Assembly: GCA_964433755.1 (NCBI GenBank)
Contig: CAYSSR010000002.1
Coordinates: 248,001 to 312,000 of the forward strand
Length of the DNA: 64,000 nucleotides
From: JAUVXJ01 sp964433755
GTDB lineage: Bacteria > Chloroflexota > Anaerolineae > UBA7937 > B3-Chlor
Reading direction: 5' to 3'
Below are positions 16,205 through 24,619 of the stretch, in pieces. A model generated the notes under the pieces. It was not told the origin of the DNA. It saw nothing but the letters and a program-made list of their open reading frames with translations, and did no database searches. The stretch's first letter is position 1; each line of letters opens with the position of its first letter. The translations under genes and the position numbers were made by a program.

Positions 16205-17026
16205 CTAACGGCCCGCCAGAGTCCGCAGACGCTCCAGCGATTCGAGAGGTACGGGCACCTCACCCAGAGAGGCCGCGGGATTCCCCCCATTGTAGCCGTG
16301 AAAGTCGCTGCCTCCCGTGGCCACTAGGCTGTGCTGATGAGCCAATCTGGCCAGCAAGGCTCTCTCCTGCTCGGAATACGAAGGGTAGTAGGCCTCCAGT
16401 CCGACCAGGCCCAGGGCCGCCAGCCTGGGGACCACGTCCTCCTGCCCCCGGGGATGCGCGAGAACTGGCAATCCCTGGGCATCCATGATCATCTTCACAG
16501 CCTCCGCTGGCGTCAGCTTGTACCGGCTCACGTAGGCGGGACCACGCAAACCGATATACCGGCCGAAGGCCTCGTTCACACTACCCACGTGGCCCCCTTC
16601 CAGCAGGGCCTGGGCTATGTGAGGGCGTCCAAAGGCCGAGGTCTCTCCCGCGATCTCCAGCACGCGCTCCCAGGAGACGGGAACGCCCATGGTGTCCAGC
16701 TTCTCCACCATCTTCCAGGCGCGCTCCCGACGTGCACGGCGCAGTACGGTTAGTCTCTCCTGTAGGGCCTGGTCCCGGTGATCGATGTAGTATCCCAGGA
16801 TATGAACCTCTCGCGGTCCGTCCTCAGCGCTGAGTTCGATCCCGGGAATGACCTCCAGGCGCTCGGTCCTCGCGGCGTCGACAGCTTGGTCGACCCCATC
16901 GGTAGTGTCGTGGTCGGTGATGGCAATGGCCTCGAGGCCCTTGTCGACGCCCACCTGAACCACCTGAGCAGGGTTGAGAACCCCATCAGAGGCGGTGGTA
17001 TGGATGTGAAGGTCCACTCCGCCCAT
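16205..17026 (-). CDS. PHP domain phosphoesterase (TrpH/RNase AM-like)
   Basis: 273 aa. PHP metal ligands visible: VDLHIHTTASDG at residues 4-15, AITDHDTTDGV, GIELSAED, and C-terminal GGSDFHGYN. Family members hydrolyse 3',5'-bisphosphonucleotides or trim 5' RNA ends. I start at ATG 17026 (MGGVDLH); the frame runs 40 codons further but would overlap glyS. It begins 1 base after the glyS stop. Confidence 0.9.
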   Translation of the reverse strand: MGGVDLHIHTTASDGVLNPAQVVQVGVDKGLEAIAITDHDTTDGVDQAVDAARTERLEVIPGIELSAEDGPREVHILGYYIDHRDQALQERLTVLRRARRERAWKMVEKLDTMGVPVSWERVLEIAGETSAFGRPHIAQALLEGGHVGSVNEAFGRYIGLRGPAYVSRYKLTPAEAVKMIMDAQGLPVLAHPRGQEDVVPRLAALGLVGLEAYYPSYSEQERALLARLAHQHSLVATGGSDFHGYNGGNPAASLGEVPVPLESLERLRTLAGR

Positions 17027-17027
17027 A

Positions 17028-18347
17028 CTATGCCCTGCCCAGGCGACCCAGCAGGGTTTGCTTAACCTCCGGAATGGGGACGCGCACCTGCTCCATGCTG
17101 TCCCGCTCACGGATGGTGACTGCGTGGTCCTCGAGGCTGTCCACATCCACGGTGACGCAGAAAGGAGTCCCTATCTCGTCCTGCCTTCGATACAGACGAC
17201 CGATGCTGGCCGTGTCGTCATACGCCGTGGTCACGTGGGTCCTCAGATCCGACGCGATCTCCTGGGCCAGGTCAACCAGTTCCGGCCTGTTGCGCAGGAG
17301 AGGCAGAACCGCCACCTTGACGGGCGCCAGGTCCGGATGGAACTTCAACACGACGCGCTTTCTCTTCCTTACCTTCTCTTCTCGATAAGCGTCTACCAGG
17401 AAAGCCAACGCCGCCCGGTCGATCCCGCCCGACGGCTCGATGATATAGGGGACGATGTGAGTGCCACTCTCCTCGTCGAAGTAGGTCAGCTCCCGGCCGC
17501 TGAATAGCGTGTGCTGGCGCAGGTCGAAGTCGGTCCGGTTCGATATCCCTTCCAGTTCGGCCCATCCAAAGGGGAACAGATACTCGATGTCGTATGTAGC
17601 CTTGGAGTAATGAGCGAGCTCGTCGCCCTCGTGCTGTCGAAGACGCAGATACTCCTTGCGCAGCCCATACCTCACGTACCAGTCCAACCGCTCCTGCACC
17701 CACTTCTGGTGCCACTCCTCGTCGGTGCCCGGCTTGACGAAGTACTCGATCTCCATCTGCTCGAACTCTCGAGTGCGGAAGGTGAAGTTGCGAGGCGTTA
17801 TCTCGTTGCGAAACGCCTTGCCGATCTGAGCGATGCCGAAAGGGAGTTTCCTGCGTGAAGCGTCCAGCACATTGGCGAAGTTGACGAACATACCCTGTGC
17901 GGTCTCCGGCCTCAGGTAGGTGAGGGCAGCATCGTCTTCCACAGGTCCCAGATAGGTCTTCAACATCAGATTGAACAGGCGCGCCTCCGTGAGCTCCCCG
18001 CCACACTCGGGGCACACGCCGTTCTCGACGTGATCGGCTCGAAACCGCTTCTTGCAGTTCTTGCAGTCCACGAGGGGGTCCGTGAAGCTCTCGACGTGAC
18101 CGCTCGCTTCCCAGACCTTGGGGTGCATCAGAATGCCGGCATCGAGACCGACGATGTCGTCCCGCCGGTGGACCATGTCCCTCCACCAGACCTGCTTGAT
18201 GTTCCTCTTCAGCTCCACGCCAAAGGGACCGTAGTCCCAGGAACCACCAACACCACCGTAGATCTCGCTGCTCTGGAAAATGAAGCCTCGCCTCTTGCAC
18301 AGCGAGACGATGGTATCCATGTCTACGGTGGTCTTCTCTTCAGCCAT
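17028..18347 (-). CDS. glyS: Glycyl-tRNA synthetase (alpha2 type)
   Basis: 439 aa class II synthetase of the single-chain dimeric type, not the alpha2beta2 type. Motif 2 region FRNEITPRNFTFRTREFEQME, motif 3 region PSGGIDRAALAFL, a zinc-type CKNCKKRF...CPECGG insertion near residues 94-118, and a C-terminal anticodon-binding domain (VAVLPLLRN). Confidence 0.95.
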   Translation of the reverse strand: MAEEKTTVDMDTIVSLCKRRGFIFQSSEIYGGVGGSWDYGPFGVELKRNIKQVWWRDMVHRRDDIVGLDAGILMHPKVWEASGHVESFTDPLVDCKNCKKRFRADHVENGVCPECGGELTEARLFNLMLKTYLGPVEDDAALTYLRPETAQGMFVNFANVLDASRRKLPFGIAQIGKAFRNEITPRNFTFRTREFEQMEIEYFVKPGTDEEWHQKWVQERLDWYVRYGLRKEYLRLRQHEGDELAHYSKATYDIEYLFPFGWAELEGISNRTDFDLRQHTLFSGRELTYFDEESGTHIVPYIIEPSGGIDRAALAFLVDAYREEKVRKRKRVVLKFHPDLAPVKVAVLPLLRNRPELVDLAQEIASDLRTHVTTAYDDTASIGRLYRRQDEIGTPFCVTVDVDSLEDHAVTIRERDSMEQVRVPIPEVKQTLLGRLGRA

Positions 18348-18424
18348 TGGTCCTAACCGTCCTCTCTGATTGTTCGCTCTCTTCCCTTCGAGATCTTTGT
18401 GGCCTGTCCTTCACGAGCACGATT

Positions 18425-19228
18425 CTATCTGCGTTGCAGAGCCCGAGCTCCAAGCCCGTCCTCCCTGCGCAGAGTGTCCAGGAAGTCAGCGGACTTCAGT
18501 CCGCGCTCCAGCAAGTAGATGATGTACTGGCGCATGGTGTTCTGAAGTTCGTAATGCGTCTGCTGGTCAACACTCAGTCCTCGGCATCGACCGTAGCCTT
18601 TGGTCTGGAGATGGCGCAGTGTCTCCAGCGCCACCCCAGGCACGACGCGGCCTCCCCGCTCAACCCTCCCGCACTCTGGACAGAGCAACCCGCCCTGAGC
18701 AGGGCTGAACAAGGCTGCCGTCGGTTCCACGAGCCGTTGGCAGTTCACGCAGTGGAAGAGCTGGGGACGATAGCCGACGCAGTCCAGCAAGTGGAGTTCG
18801 AAGTACCGAAGGACCAGATCCATGTCCTCGGCCTCGCCCAACCGCGCCAGCGTTTGCACGAGGAGATCAAAAACCCGCCCGTTCTCTTCCCTCTCCTCGG
18901 TGAACTTGTCCACCAGTTCAGCAACGTAGTACCCACAACTCGTACGCGACAGCTCCGTCCTCAGGGCCAGAAATGTGTTGATCGTATCCGCCTGAGTGAC
19001 AATGTCCAGGTTCCTGCCTTTGGCGATGAGAAGGCTGTTATGAGTGAACAACTCCACGTGCCCGGCCTTCCTACTCTTGGGCTTGCGTACGCCCTTGGCC
19101 AGCACGCGTATCTTACCCAGACCGGGCGTGTACAGAGTCAGCAACCTGTCTGCTTCCCCGAAATCGTGCCGTCGCAGTACGACGGCTTCGGTGCGGTACA
19201 GCCGCTCCCTGGCGCTGGAAGGCATCAT
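18425..19228 (-). CDS. recO: DNA repair protein RecO
   Basis: 267 aa. N-terminal OB fold (RTEAVVLRRHDFGEADRLLT), helical domain, and the zinc site CVNCQR...LCPECGR at residues ~158-185. It loads RecA onto SSB-coated single-stranded DNA with RecR. The ATG overlaps the MazG-like stop by 4 bases. Confidence 0.94.
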   Translation of the reverse strand: MMPSSARERLYRTEAVVLRRHDFGEADRLLTLYTPGLGKIRVLAKGVRKPKSRKAGHVELFTHNSLLIAKGRNLDIVTQADTINTFLALRTELSRTSCGYYVAELVDKFTEEREENGRVFDLLVQTLARLGEAEDMDLVLRYFELHLLDCVGYRPQLFHCVNCQRLVEPTAALFSPAQGGLLCPECGRVERGGRVVPGVALETLRHLQTKGYGRCRGLSVDQQTHYELQNTMRQYIIYLLERGLKSADFLDTLRREDGLGARALQRR

Positions 19229-19533
19229 CCCCCTCGCACCGTGTTGAACCGGTGGGGCCGCGACCAGTTCTTCGCCATCTTGCGTTGATACAGCTCCTCG
19301 GCGTCGACCCCCATGGCTGAGAGTAGATGAAGGATGCGGATGATGGCGTCTATCAACTCCTCTCCGACCTTGTCCAGGTCTTCGCCCTTCTTGTAGGCGT
19401 CGGTAGCCTCCGAGACTTCGGTATGTATGAGGGCCAACATCTCCCAGATGCGCTCTTCGCCAGAGGAGAAACCCTTGGCGTCGGCCATCTCGCGCACCTC
19501 CACCATCATTCTGTTGAGCCCCCCGACCGTCAT
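19225..19533 (-). CDS. MazG-like nucleotide pyrophosphohydrolase
   Basis: 102 aa, all-helical. LIHTEVSEATDAYKKGED and EELIDAIIRILHLL give the ExxE...ExxD metal-binding pattern of the MazG/dUTPase-like fold. It likely cleaves a non-canonical NTP, a house-cleaning role that fits coupling to recO. Confidence 0.85.
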   Translation of the reverse strand: MTVGGLNRMMVEVREMADAKGFSSGEERIWEMLALIHTEVSEATDAYKKGEDLDKVGEELIDAIIRILHLLSAMGVDAEELYQRKMAKNWSRPHRFNTVRGG

Positions 19534-19617
19534 CCTCGCTGCACCCTCCTTCGAAGCATCCCGAAGCTCAGGCCTCGCCAGCCAGCGCGCTGAGACCCTA
19601 GATGGACTCCCCAGCCT

Positions 19618-20808
19618 TCATTGGCCTCCCTCGACAGGTTGCCAGCGAGGCATCCACCCATCGGCGATCTTGCGCAGGTCTGAGCCGTCGGCAGCCACCA
19701 CGAAGACCTCTCTGCTGTCTTCTTCACCCACAGACAGCGCAACGTAGGCGCCATCAGGCGACCAGTCCGCATCAGGGCGCTGCCCCTGGGCTATGGCACG
19801 TAGTTCCCCGTCGCTGCCGCCCATCACGTAGAGCTGCATCTGGTCGTCTTGTGATGCAGCGAACAGCAGCGATGCTCCGTCAGGCGACCACATCGGCCTG
19901 CTGTTCCAGAGGTCCCCGAACACCCGCTCCGACTGAAGTATCACCTGCCCTTGGTCCGCATCCACGATCAACGCACGGAAGCTACTGCCCTCCTCCCACG
20001 AGAACGCGGCAATCCGATCGCCATCGGGCGCCCAGCGCGGCCAGAACGCGGGCTGCTCCAGAGCACGAATCACCTCTCCGCTATCGGCGCCGACGATCTT
20101 TAGGCTGGGCTCCTCCCCACCCATGAAAGGCTGGCCACTATCCCGATAGGCAAGCCGATGGTCGTCAGGAGACCACGAGAAATCGTCCGCTCCGTAGACG
20201 AAATCGGGGATCTCCCACACAGGCTCACCCTCAGCGTCCACGATCACGATGAAGCCTTCCATCTCCAGCCCACCCACGTAGACGGCGATCAAGCTGTCAT
20301 CAGCCGAGTACTGCACGCCCTCTATGGGCCACAGGCCGCTGACCCATCGCTGGGTGACCAGGGTGGTGTCCCTACCATCCTGGATGCTGAACGCCTTCAG
20401 GCTCTGTTCTGAACCCTCCTCACTGGCCGAGAAGTTGGTGACGTACAGTATCTGTTGCCCGTCGGACGACCAGATCGGGGCGTAGCCATCAGCCACCTTC
20501 GTCGGCTCACCGCCCTCGGCGTTCGCTACGTAGATCTCCGCGCTGTTTTCAACCAAAGGGCTGCCCTTCACCAGGAGCAGTCTCTGGCCGTCAGGCGCCC
20601 ACGCCAAAGCCTCGAAGCCCAGAGCATCCACCAGTTGTCTCGGTTCGGCACCAGCCAGGTCTGTCAGCCACACACTTCCACCCGACCCCAGGAAGGCGAT
20701 CTGCTGCGGCGATCCTTCGTCTGGAGGGTAGGCGACACAACCGGTCACCAAGGCCGTCAGGACCAGGAGCGTGATGAGAGCCAGACATAGTCCTCTCAGT
20801 TCGCTCAT
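19618..20808 (-). CDS. TolB-like PD40 beta-propeller lipoprotein
   Basis: 396 aa. Lipobox LVTGC at residues 20-24. Six or so PD40/TolB-type blades, each with a WSPDG-like turn (WAPDGQRLLLV, WSSDGQQILYV, WSPDDHRLAYR, WAPDGDRIAAF, WSPDGASLLFA, WSPDGAYVALS). An extracytoplasmic binding or scaffold protein of unknown partner. Confidence 0.85.
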   Translation of the reverse strand: MSELRGLCLALITLLVLTALVTGCVAYPPDEGSPQQIAFLGSGGSVWLTDLAGAEPRQLVDALGFEALAWAPDGQRLLLVKGSPLVENSAEIYVANAEGGEPTKVADGYAPIWSSDGQQILYVTNFSASEEGSEQSLKAFSIQDGRDTTLVTQRWVSGLWPIEGVQYSADDSLIAVYVGGLEMEGFIVIVDAEGEPVWEIPDFVYGADDFSWSPDDHRLAYRDSGQPFMGGEEPSLKIVGADSGEVIRALEQPAFWPRWAPDGDRIAAFSWEEGSSFRALIVDADQGQVILQSERVFGDLWNSRPMWSPDGASLLFAASQDDQMQLYVMGGSDGELRAIAQGQRPDADWSPDGAYVALSVGEEDSREVFVVAADGSDLRKIADGWMPRWQPVEGGQ

Positions 20809-20872
20809 TACCCCCTACCCAGTCATGGAGTCACAAGTCGACAGAGTGTCGCCAGTTCGTCCGCCAACTCGT

Positions 20873-21319
20873 CTACTCCGTGCCAGGCCAAACCTTGCGC
20901 CGCCGCTCCTTGATCTCGCCGCGCCGCCTCTTCTCCTCCAGGCGCTTCTGCCGGGCGGCCCTCGTCGGCTGGGTAGCATACCGTCGTCTCGGAACCCTCA
21001 ACGCACCCCGCATCAGGGCCCGAAAGCGCCTGGTAACCTCTTCACGGTTTCGTAACTGGCTGCGGGTGGACTGGGATACCAGATGTACGACGCCGCCCTT
21101 GTCCATGTACGGCGACAGTCTGCTACTAGCCCGCGCCTTCTGGCTCTCGCTCAAGCTCGGCGAGCCCATCAGATCGAAGACCAACTCCACTCGTGTCTCG
21201 CTGCGGTTGACGTGCTGTCCTCCCGGGCCACTGCTGCGCGAGAACCGGAAGGTCAACTCCCTCAGCGGGATGCCAACCTTCTCGGTGACCCACAAGAACC
21301 CCTCGCCATCCTCAGCCAC
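20873..21319 (-). CDS. arfB: Peptidyl-tRNA hydrolase ArfB (release-factor-like)
   Basis: 148 aa. Class I release factor catalytic domain with the GGQ motif in RSSGPGGQHVNRSETRVEL at residues ~30-48, and the basic C-terminal tail (RRYATQPTRAARQKRLEEKR) that enters the empty mRNA channel of stalled ribosomes. There is no codon-recognition domain, so it is a rescue factor. Confidence 0.93.
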   Translation of the reverse strand: MAEDGEGFLWVTEKVGIPLRELTFRFSRSSGPGGQHVNRSETRVELVFDLMGSPSLSESQKARASSRLSPYMDKGGVVHLVSQSTRSQLRNREEVTRRFRALMRGALRVPRRRYATQPTRAARQKRLEEKRRRGEIKERRRKVWPGTE

Positions 21320-21327
21320 GCCTCAGC

Positions 21328-21669
21328 CTAACCCTCCAGATAGTCCTCGCGCGGTGGAGAGAAGACATCGATCACCAAAGCATCCTCGATGGTGACCGCT
21401 CTGTGAAGCACGTCACCAGGGATGTAGTAGCTGTCCCCTGCCTCGCAGGTGCGTGTTTCGTCGCCTACGGTCAGACGCATGCTGCCGCTCACGACGTAGC
21501 CCACCTGGTCATGGGGGTGACTGTGGCTGGGCACGTCCGACCCCGCCGCCAGGTTGAACTCCGCCAGGAGCATTCGCCCACCGTGCCCCAGCGTCCTCCT
21601 CAGAGCCCCTGGCACCATCTCCACCTGCTTTGCCTCGTCGCCTTTGATGAACACTCTCTCAGAAGCCAT
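21328..21669 (-). CDS. Small cupin-domain protein
   Basis: 113 aa single cupin. Motif 1 SHSHPHDQVGYVVSGSMRL carries His ligands; motif 2 is YYIPGDVLHRAV. Such proteins bind a metal and may sense or isomerise small molecules. Substrate unknown. Followed 8 bases later by arfB. Confidence 0.85.
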   Translation of the reverse strand: MASERVFIKGDEAKQVEMVPGALRRTLGHGGRMLLAEFNLAAGSDVPSHSHPHDQVGYVVSGSMRLTVGDETRTCEAGDSYYIPGDVLHRAVTIEDALVIDVFSPPREDYLEG

Positions 21670-22115
21670 TTCACTCCTTTTCTACTCCAGTCATGGGGAG
21701 ACGGTCACGCCCGCGTACCCAACCTCTCCCGCATGGCCGTGATTCCACAGCGGACAGTCTTGCCGCGATGGTCGGCATCCGTTCCGCACCATTTCATCCG
21801 GACGCTGCCGACCGTTTGGAGCCCTCTACACGTTCTCCAGCAAATATACTCCACCCCCAGTTCTTGCGGCAAGCTGTTCCTCGCAGAATCGAGAGAAAGG
21901 CGAGCGGATTCCATGGCCCGAACTCTAACGCTGGCCCAGTCAACGATGATCCAGTGCGGACACCACTAGCGAAGCGAGCAGAGGGAAGAGGCCCGGTCCA
22001 CGTACGTTTGCACGTGGACCGATGGTAGGGGCAGCAGATCGGCGCCACCGCCAGCAAGGCCCGCTGTGAGTGGGGCTGCTCGACTTGACCGGCCAACTCA
22101 GGGTCGCGGTCTTCG
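21670..22115. other. Gene-free stretch with a strong hairpin
   Basis: No ORF supported. A perfect 9-bp stem GGTCCACGT/ACGTGGACC (21995-22003, 22012-22020) lies 96 bases beyond the oxidoreductase stop and may end its transcript, though no T-run follows. On the minus strand TTGCCG (21867-21872), 18 bases and TATATT (21843-21848) are a possible cupin promoter. Confidence 0.45.
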
Positions 22116-23618
22116 TCAGGGGGTCAATGCTACGAACGGCTTGCCATCCTCATGGCAGAGGATCTGAGCCGCGTGACGACCAGAGTAGAGACATGCGGGC
22201 ACGCCGCCGCCGGGCATCACCCACTGGCCAGCCATGATGAAGCCGCCGAGCCGAGGCAGCGTCCGCCTCACTGATGATGTGATCGCGGCAGGTGTGGGAA
22301 GCCACCCCATGTAGGCACCCCTGCGATTGAGGGTGTACCTCCACATGGTGTAAGGAGTGGCGACGTCCGTCATCTCCACCTGCCCTGACAGTCCCGGGTA
22401 GTGGGTCTCCAGCCTTTGAAGAACCTCCCCGGCCACGCGCTGCTTCTCGCCATCGTATGCCGCAGGCTCCTCATGCAGACCGCTCCAGTGATCCCACGTC
22501 GTCTCGAAGCTGGTCTGGATCACCGTCTTACCAGCGGGAGCGAACCGATCAGTGTAGTTGAAGACGCGCAGCATGAGGCCGTCGATCCTCTCACCGCCAA
22601 CCTCGAACGGCTTCTCCAGCTTGATCACGCTCAGCCAGGGCTCACCAGCAAACAGGCGGGCCACTCCACAACTGATCGTGACCACGGGACGGATCATCTC
22701 CCACTCTCTATACATGGTCTCGATCTTGCTGTCCACGTACCGACCTCCGAGCATCTCGAAGACCGTACTGTACCCGTCCGCTGCCGAGATCACGACATCC
22801 GCACGCTCCTCCCTACCGTCGGCCAGACGTACGCCCACGGCCCGGTCGCCCTCCACCAGGATCTCCTCGACCGTGCTTCCGTAGGTAACCTGGCCGCCCA
22901 GTTCCTTGTACCGTCTCTCGATAGGCAGGACGAAGCCCAGGGACCCGCCTTCCAGCAGACCCATCTGCCGGTCCGCAACCATACCGAGGAGCATGGACAG
23001 GAACCACACCGGAACGTCGGGCAGAAACATGTTCTCCAGCACGAAGCGCAGGAACGGATCGTCCATCCCGCTGACGTGGTCGTAGACCGGCTTCTGGTAC
23101 TTCCCGACAAAGTACCTGACCAGACCTCGCATGGCCCACATCTGTCTGATCCAGCCGAGAAGGCCCATCAGTTCAGGTGGGTCTTCCATGCCCAGCGTGC
23201 CCAGGTCCATGCCCTGGGTGGCCCGCGCGCTGGCCACTAACTCTTCCACCAGCCGCGCGCTGTGCGGTCCCAGCGCCCTCAAGTCCCCAGCAAGACGGTC
23301 CAGGTCAGCCGTGACCTCCAGGCGGCGGCCGCTCGCTTCGTCCTTGAAGCGCACGTACGTGTCCATCTCCACGAATCTGTTAGCCTGAGCCGTGCCCAGT
23401 TGCCGGTACATCTCGTAGACTTCCGATCCGGGCCGGCAGTACATAATGAAATGGATGCCGCCCTCGATCAGATACCCCTCGCGCTTCCAGCAAGCCGCCA
23501 CGCCACCCGGCACCGTGTGGTGCTCGTAGATACGGGTGTTGTACCCGTTCATCTCGGCATAGCAGCCTGCAGAGAGCCCGGCCAGACCCGCTCCTATGAC
23601 GATGACGGACTTGCCCAC
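22116..23618 (-). CDS. CrtI-like FAD-dependent oxidoreductase
   Basis: 500 aa. N-terminal dinucleotide-binding GAGLAGLSAGCYAEMNGY at residues 8-25, then GGVAACWKREGYLIEGGIHF as in phytoene desaturase/carotenoid isomerase relatives; C-terminal GFIMAGQWVMPGGGVPAC holds the FAD. No carotenoid neighbours are seen, so the substrate (a lipid, polyene or other hydrophobic compound) is open. Confidence 0.85.
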   Translation of the reverse strand: MGKSVIVIGAGLAGLSAGCYAEMNGYNTRIYEHHTVPGGVAACWKREGYLIEGGIHFIMYCRPGSEVYEMYRQLGTAQANRFVEMDTYVRFKDEASGRRLEVTADLDRLAGDLRALGPHSARLVEELVASARATQGMDLGTLGMEDPPELMGLLGWIRQMWAMRGLVRYFVGKYQKPVYDHVSGMDDPFLRFVLENMFLPDVPVWFLSMLLGMVADRQMGLLEGGSLGFVLPIERRYKELGGQVTYGSTVEEILVEGDRAVGVRLADGREERADVVISAADGYSTVFEMLGGRYVDSKIETMYREWEMIRPVVTISCGVARLFAGEPWLSVIKLEKPFEVGGERIDGLMLRVFNYTDRFAPAGKTVIQTSFETTWDHWSGLHEEPAAYDGEKQRVAGEVLQRLETHYPGLSGQVEMTDVATPYTMWRYTLNRRGAYMGWLPTPAAITSSVRRTLPRLGGFIMAGQWVMPGGGVPACLYSGRHAAQILCHEDGKPFVALTP

Positions 23619-23747
23619 CTTCAGCCTCCTGTCCGGCCTACTCTGCCCGCCTGGCTGTTACGCAACGCTTCGCAGGTGGACGGCGCCCTCGATTCGACAG
23701 CACCGTTATCGAGGGAGCCGCCCGACGCGAAGACACAGCCGCCTTCG

Positions 23748-24014
23748 TCACCCCGAGCCACTTGCCTGCTCCTCTGTGAGCATCACCAGTATCGCTGCCT
23801 CGTTCCCCGTCACGAGCAGTGTTGCCCTGGCCTCGGAGTAGCCGCGCTCCACCATCAAGTAGCCCACCAAGAAATCGCGGAACACGTCCTTGTCTCCCTT
23901 CAGAGGTAACGCGAGAACGCTTTGGAGGTCACCTTTCATCGCCAGGTAGGTACGTGTGGGACGTCCCGAGGACTCGTTCCGCGATTCCGAAACTGTCATC
24001 GTCTCCGCCGCCAA
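23748..24014 (-). CDS. Hypothetical protein (88 aa)
   Basis: No family recognised. The first ~20 residues are Ser/Glu rich; residues ~38-80 look helical (DVFRDFLVGYLMVERGYSEA). It fills the space before the ribbon-helix-helix promoter and is divergent from it. It could be a false ORF. Confidence 0.4.
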   Translation of the reverse strand: MAAETMTVSESRNESSGRPTRTYLAMKGDLQSVLALPLKGDKDVFRDFLVGYLMVERGYSEARATLLVTGNEAAILVMLTEEQASGSG

Positions 24015-24148
24015 GGGGGGGTGCGCACTACCATCGTACTACAGCCCGCCCGTCAGATCAAGCCGGGCCTTTCGGCGCCGGGTAGCATACGCACTCTGGC
24101 CGCTTCCTCACCTCACCAGTTACGGCAGGAATCCCAGGTCTGGGACAC

Positions 24149-24177
24149 TTGACAAAGGCCGGGAAACCAGGTAAGAT
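24149..24177 (+). promoter_or_regulatory. Promoter of the ribbon-helix-helix gene
   Basis: Perfect TTGACA (24149-24154), 17-bp spacer, TAAGAT (24172-24177). Confidence 0.75.
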
Positions 24178-24179
24178 GG

Positions 24180-24197
24180 TGTATAGCTAGATATACA
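24180..24197. promoter_or_regulatory. Inverted repeat TGTATA-N6-TATACA
   Basis: Six-base arms around GCTAGA, 2 bases downstream of the -10 box. A natural operator for autoregulation by the ribbon-helix-helix protein encoded next. Confidence 0.6.
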
Positions 24198-24208
24198 TGG
24201 AGGCCCCG

Positions 24209-24367
24209 ATGAGAAAAGACAAGAACATCATGATTCGGGTGTCCAGGGAGACCCACACGGCCTTCAAGAGAAAAGCCGCCGAGGAGGGAACCACCATGAG
24301 CAACATCATCCGTGAGCTGGTGGGTAAGTACCTCCAGGGAGACCTCGAACTCACCCCAAGTGAGTAG
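24209..24367 (+). CDS. Small ribbon-helix-helix (Arc/MetJ-type) DNA-binding protein
   Basis: 52 aa. After a basic start comes NIMIRVSRETHTAFKRKAAE, a beta strand plus helix 1, then TTMSNIIRELVGKYL as helix 2: the CopG/Arc fold that dimerises and inserts a two-strand sheet in the DNA major groove. GGAGG lies 4 bases before the ATG. No toxin gene follows, so it looks like a stand-alone regulator. Confidence 0.8.
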   Translation: MRKDKNIMIRVSRETHTAFKRKAAEEGTTMSNIIRELVGKYLQGDLELTPSE

Positions 24368-24619
24368 GAGGCCCTCTCGGTGGCACTCGAGTCCCACGGT
24401 TGCGGTCTGAGGGCATCGGCACCAGGCCGTTGCGTCCCGGTGGTGCGATCTCTACTGGGATCGAAGGTCGATGTCTAGCAGAATCCATTCTGCCACCGCC
24501 ACGGAGTATGCGCGAGACCCACGTGCAACATCACCAACCACGATGAAGAGAAGGGGTCCATTGCAGAAGATCCACACACCGTTGTCCAGGGTCGACGCAG
24601 ACAGGGCAGGAGGTGAAAC

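Noticed and set aside
17272..18300. 342-aa minus-strand ORF in glyS
   Set aside because: Out of frame with the conserved synthetase motifs in the same strand; a frame shadow.
22401..23240. 279-aa plus-strand ORF opposite the CrtI-like gene
   Set aside because: Composition is His/Gln rich and without domain signals; it is an antisense shadow.
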